DNA of 7,385 bases from Thermoleophilia bacterium (GTDB lineage Bacteria; Actinomycetota; Thermoleophilia; Gaiellales; Gaiellaceae): assembly GCA_025934335.1 (NCBI GenBank), contig JAICYG010000136.1, positions 1 through 7,385 of the forward strand, read 5' to 3'. Shown piece after piece: positions 6,140 through 7,385 of the stretch. Each line of letters starts with the position of its first letter. Positions within the stretch are counted from its first letter, which is position 1. The position numbers and the translations under genes are program-made. The notes under the pieces are model-generated. The model was not told the origin of the DNA. It did not search any database and saw only the letters and a program-made list of their open reading frames with translations.

Positions 6140-6169
6140 GGTGTCAGACACCTAAAGGTGTCTGACACC
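6140..6169. repeat. Hairpin 1 of the repeat element
   Basis: Arms 6140-6153 and 6156-6169 are perfect 14-bp inverted repeats separated by AA, so a long stem with a small loop can form on either strand. No T-run follows on the plus strand (ACTGCG), so it is a poor intrinsic terminator for SCP2, although it could block RNA decay or polymerase. Confidence 0.75.
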
Positions 6170-6194
6170 ACTGCGTGGTGGCACTGCGCTCCGA

Positions 6195-6229
6195 AAAGGT
6201 GTCAGACACCAATGGTGTCTGACACCTTT
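6195..6229. terminator. Hairpin 2 of the repeat element, possible bidirectional terminator
   Basis: Arms 6195-6210 and 6214-6229 are perfect 16-bp inverted repeats around AAT. The stem is flanked by AAAA on the left and TTTA on the right, so RNA from either strand would end the stem in a short U-run (three or four). It lies between two converging genes and could stop transcription from both sides. The U-run is short, so termination is a possibility rather than a firm call. Confidence 0.45.
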
Positions 6230-7385
6230 AGGTGTCTGACACCTCGACGAGCGGCGCCCCGCCGGCGACCCTGTCGCCTTCCGCCACGTGCACGGCGGTC
6301 ACGGTGCCCTCGTGGGGCGCAAGCAGCGGCGTCTCCATCTTCATCGCCTCGAGCACGACGAGCGGCTGCCGCGCGCCGACCTGGTCGCCGGCGGCGACGT
6401 TCACCCTGATCACCGTCCCCGGCATCGGCGCGAGCACCGTGCCGCCCGCGGCGACGGAGCCCTGCTCGTGCGCCGCCTCGTCGACGTCGGGCGGCGGAGC
6501 CGGAGCCGCCGCCGGCAGGTTGAGCCGGAACCCGCCGCGCCAGACCTCGTCGGGCAGGCGCGCCGGCGGGGCGGAGAGCGGGGGATGCTCGACGAGGAAC
6601 GCGGTCGTCGCCTCGCCGGCCCGCAGTACCGGATGCGCGACGAGCCAGCGCAGGAAGGGCAGGTTCGTGGTGACGCCGCCGACCTCCGTCTCGGCGAGCG
6701 CGGCGGCGAGCCGGTCGAGTGCCTCGTCGCGCGTCTCGCCGCTCGCGATCAGCTTCGCGATCATCGGGTCGTAACCGGTTCCGACCTCGTCTCCCTCGGC
6801 CACGCCCGTCTCGACCCGCACCGATGCCGGCAGCCGCAGGCGCTCGATGCGGCCCGCCTGCGGCAGGAACGTGCGCGGGTCCTCGGCGTAGAGCCGCACC
6901 TCGACGGCGTGGCCGTGCAGCGCCGGAACGACGTCGAGCTCCTCGCCGCGCGCGATGCGGAGCTGCCACTGGACGAGGTCGAGCCCGGTCACGGCCTCCG
7001 TCACCGGGTGCTCGACCTGGATGCGCCCGTTCAGCTCCAGGAAGAAGAACTCGCGCCCCTCGAGCACGAACTCGGCCGTGCCCGCCGAGCGGTAGCCGAT
7101 CGCCTGCGCGAAGCGGACGGCGGCCGCGCTCATCTCCGCGCGCAGGTCGGGGTCGAGCGCGGGGGAGGGCGACTCCTCGAGCACCTTCTGGTGGCGGCGC
7201 TGGACCGAGCAGTCGCGCTCGCCGAGCGCGAGCACGGTGCCGTGCGCGTCGGCGAGCAGCTGGATCTCGACGTGGCGCGGCCGCTCGAGGTAGCGCTCGA
7301 GGTACACGCGGTCGTCGCCGAACGCCGCCTGCGCCTCGCGTCGCGCCGCGGCGAGGGCATCGTCGAGCTCGTCGCGCGCGCGCAC
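6228..7385 (-). CDS. Acyl-CoA carboxylase alpha subunit, biotin carboxylase-BCCP fusion (5' end outside window)
   Basis: ATP-dependent carboxylation of biotin and carriage of the carboxyl group for an acetyl-, propionyl- or methylcrotonyl-CoA carboxylase; the beta (carboxyltransferase) subunit is not in the window. The frame is open at the edge and 385 residues are visible. Biotin carboxylase motifs are RHVEIQLLADAHG (37-49), ERDCSVQRRHQKVLEE (56-71), and FLELNGRIQVEHPVTE (115-130) with E117, N119 and R121. Compared with E. coli AccC numbering about 170 residues are missing upstream. After a Pro/Ala linker (about 270-312) the biotinyl domain follows, with VLAPMPGTV at 317-325 and the biotinylated lysine K349 in LEAMKMET. 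The family normally ends near PLVEV; here the last four codons (V-S-D-T) and the TAA stop come from the fifth copy of the repeat element. Substrate cannot be settled from this subunit. Confidence 0.92.
   Translation of the reverse strand: MRARDELDDALAAARREAQAAFGDDRVYLERYLERPRHVEIQLLADAHGTVLALGERDCSVQRRHQKVLEESPSPALDPDLRAEMSAAAVRFAQAIGYRSAGTAEFVLEGREFFFLELNGRIQVEHPVTEAVTGLDLVQWQLRIARGEELDVVPALHGHAVEVRLYAEDPRTFLPQAGRIERLRLPASVRVETGVAEGDEVGTGYDPMIAKLIASGETRDEALDRLAAALAETEVGGVTTNLPFLRWLVAHPVLRAGEATTAFLVEHPPLSAPPARLPDEVWRGGFRLNLPAAAPAPPPDVDEAAHEQGSVAAGGTVLAPMPGTVIRVNVAAGDQVGARQPLVVLEAMKMETPLLAPHEGTVTAVHVAEGDRVAGGAPLVEVSDT

Larger units (their letters stand above)
6139..6244. repeat. 106-bp palindromic repeat element with 32-bp terminal inverted repeats (REP/MITE-like)
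   Basis: Five copies of a 13-bp near-palindrome: GGTGTCAGACACC at 6140-6152 and 6198-6210, and its reverse complement GGTGTCTGACACC at 6157-6169, 6214-6226 and 6231-6243. Positions 6139-6170 and 6213-6244 are inverted repeats matching at 31 of 32 positions; the mismatch is the central base of one 13-mer. The core between them holds a small hairpin (ACCAC-TGC-GTGGT, 6167-6179) and the third copy. The element is less GC-rich than its surroundings and has TAAA/TTTA spacers. It occupies nearly all of the space between the convergent SCP2 and carboxylase genes. Its build resembles REP-type palindromes moved by TnpA_REP (RAYT) transposases, or a MITE; neither a transposase nor a second copy is in the window, so that assignment is inference. 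Confidence 0.85.

Noticed and set aside
6140..6243. CRISPR array
   Set aside because: The repeats are only 13 bp, alternate in orientation and have spacers of 4, 28, 3 and 4 bp; no cas genes are present.
6120..6249. CCTCGACG on both sides of the repeat element (6120-6127 and 6242-6249) as a target-site duplication
   Set aside because: The left copy lies 12 bp away from the element, the right copy overlaps the element end, and the same 8-mer also occurs near 444, so it is common in this DNA.
6232..6774. 180-residue plus-strand frame beginning inside the repeat element
   Set aside because: Ser/Ala/Thr-rich antisense shadow of the biotinyl domain with no motif or ribosome binding site.

Overview
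The window is very GC-rich, densely coded DNA with strong G/C preference at third codon positions, frequent GTG starts and long antisense shadow frames. Together with -10-like TANNNT hexamers placed 6-8 nt before several start codons (the leaderless-mRNA pattern common in actinobacteria), this suggests a high-GC actinobacterium, perhaps of the Thermoleophilia (Gaiellales/Solirubrobacterales-like). That placement is inference; there is no rRNA or other phylogenetic marker here. The organism is probably aerobic, because one gene encodes an oxygen-using persulfide dioxygenase and another a beta-oxidation dehydrogenase.

Layout. Positions 1-935 (+) hold the 3' part of a threonine ammonia-lyase with a C-terminal ACT domain. 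It converges on, and overlaps by 26 bp, a minus-strand three-gene operon transcribed from about 4717 down to 910: an M17 leucyl aminopeptidase with a shortened N-terminal domain, an acyl-CoA dehydrogenase (4-bp GTGA overlap, strong Shine-Dalgarno), and a CstB-like metallo-beta-lactamase/pseudo-rhodanese/rhodanese protein. A 55-bp divergent promoter region (4718-4772) separates this operon from a plus-strand cluster: an AIM24-family protein, a small Ala-rich helical protein of unknown function, and a single-domain SCP2 sterol-carrier protein (4773-6113). After that comes a 106-bp AT-richer palindromic repeat element (6139-6244) built from five copies of a 13-bp near-palindrome. Last is the 3' two-thirds of a biotin carboxylase-BCCP fusion subunit of an acyl-CoA carboxylase on the minus strand (6228-7385), whose start lies outside the window. 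There is no gene-free stretch above 300 bases; the longest is 6114-6227.

How the genes may fit together. Peptide hydrolysis, threonine deamination, acyl-CoA dehydrogenation and a biotin-dependent acyl-CoA carboxylase are all consistent with amino-acid and short-chain acyl-CoA catabolism. The CstB-like enzyme would remove persulfides, for example from sulfur amino-acid turnover. The AIM24-helix-SCP2 cluster looks lipid- or membrane-related but has no established role. Most genes are ordinary metabolism. The least ordinary points are the repeat element that supplies the last residues and stop codon of the carboxylase gene, the alternation of Shine-Dalgarno and apparently leaderless starts, the N-terminally shortened aminopeptidase, and the AIM24/helix/SCP2 trio.
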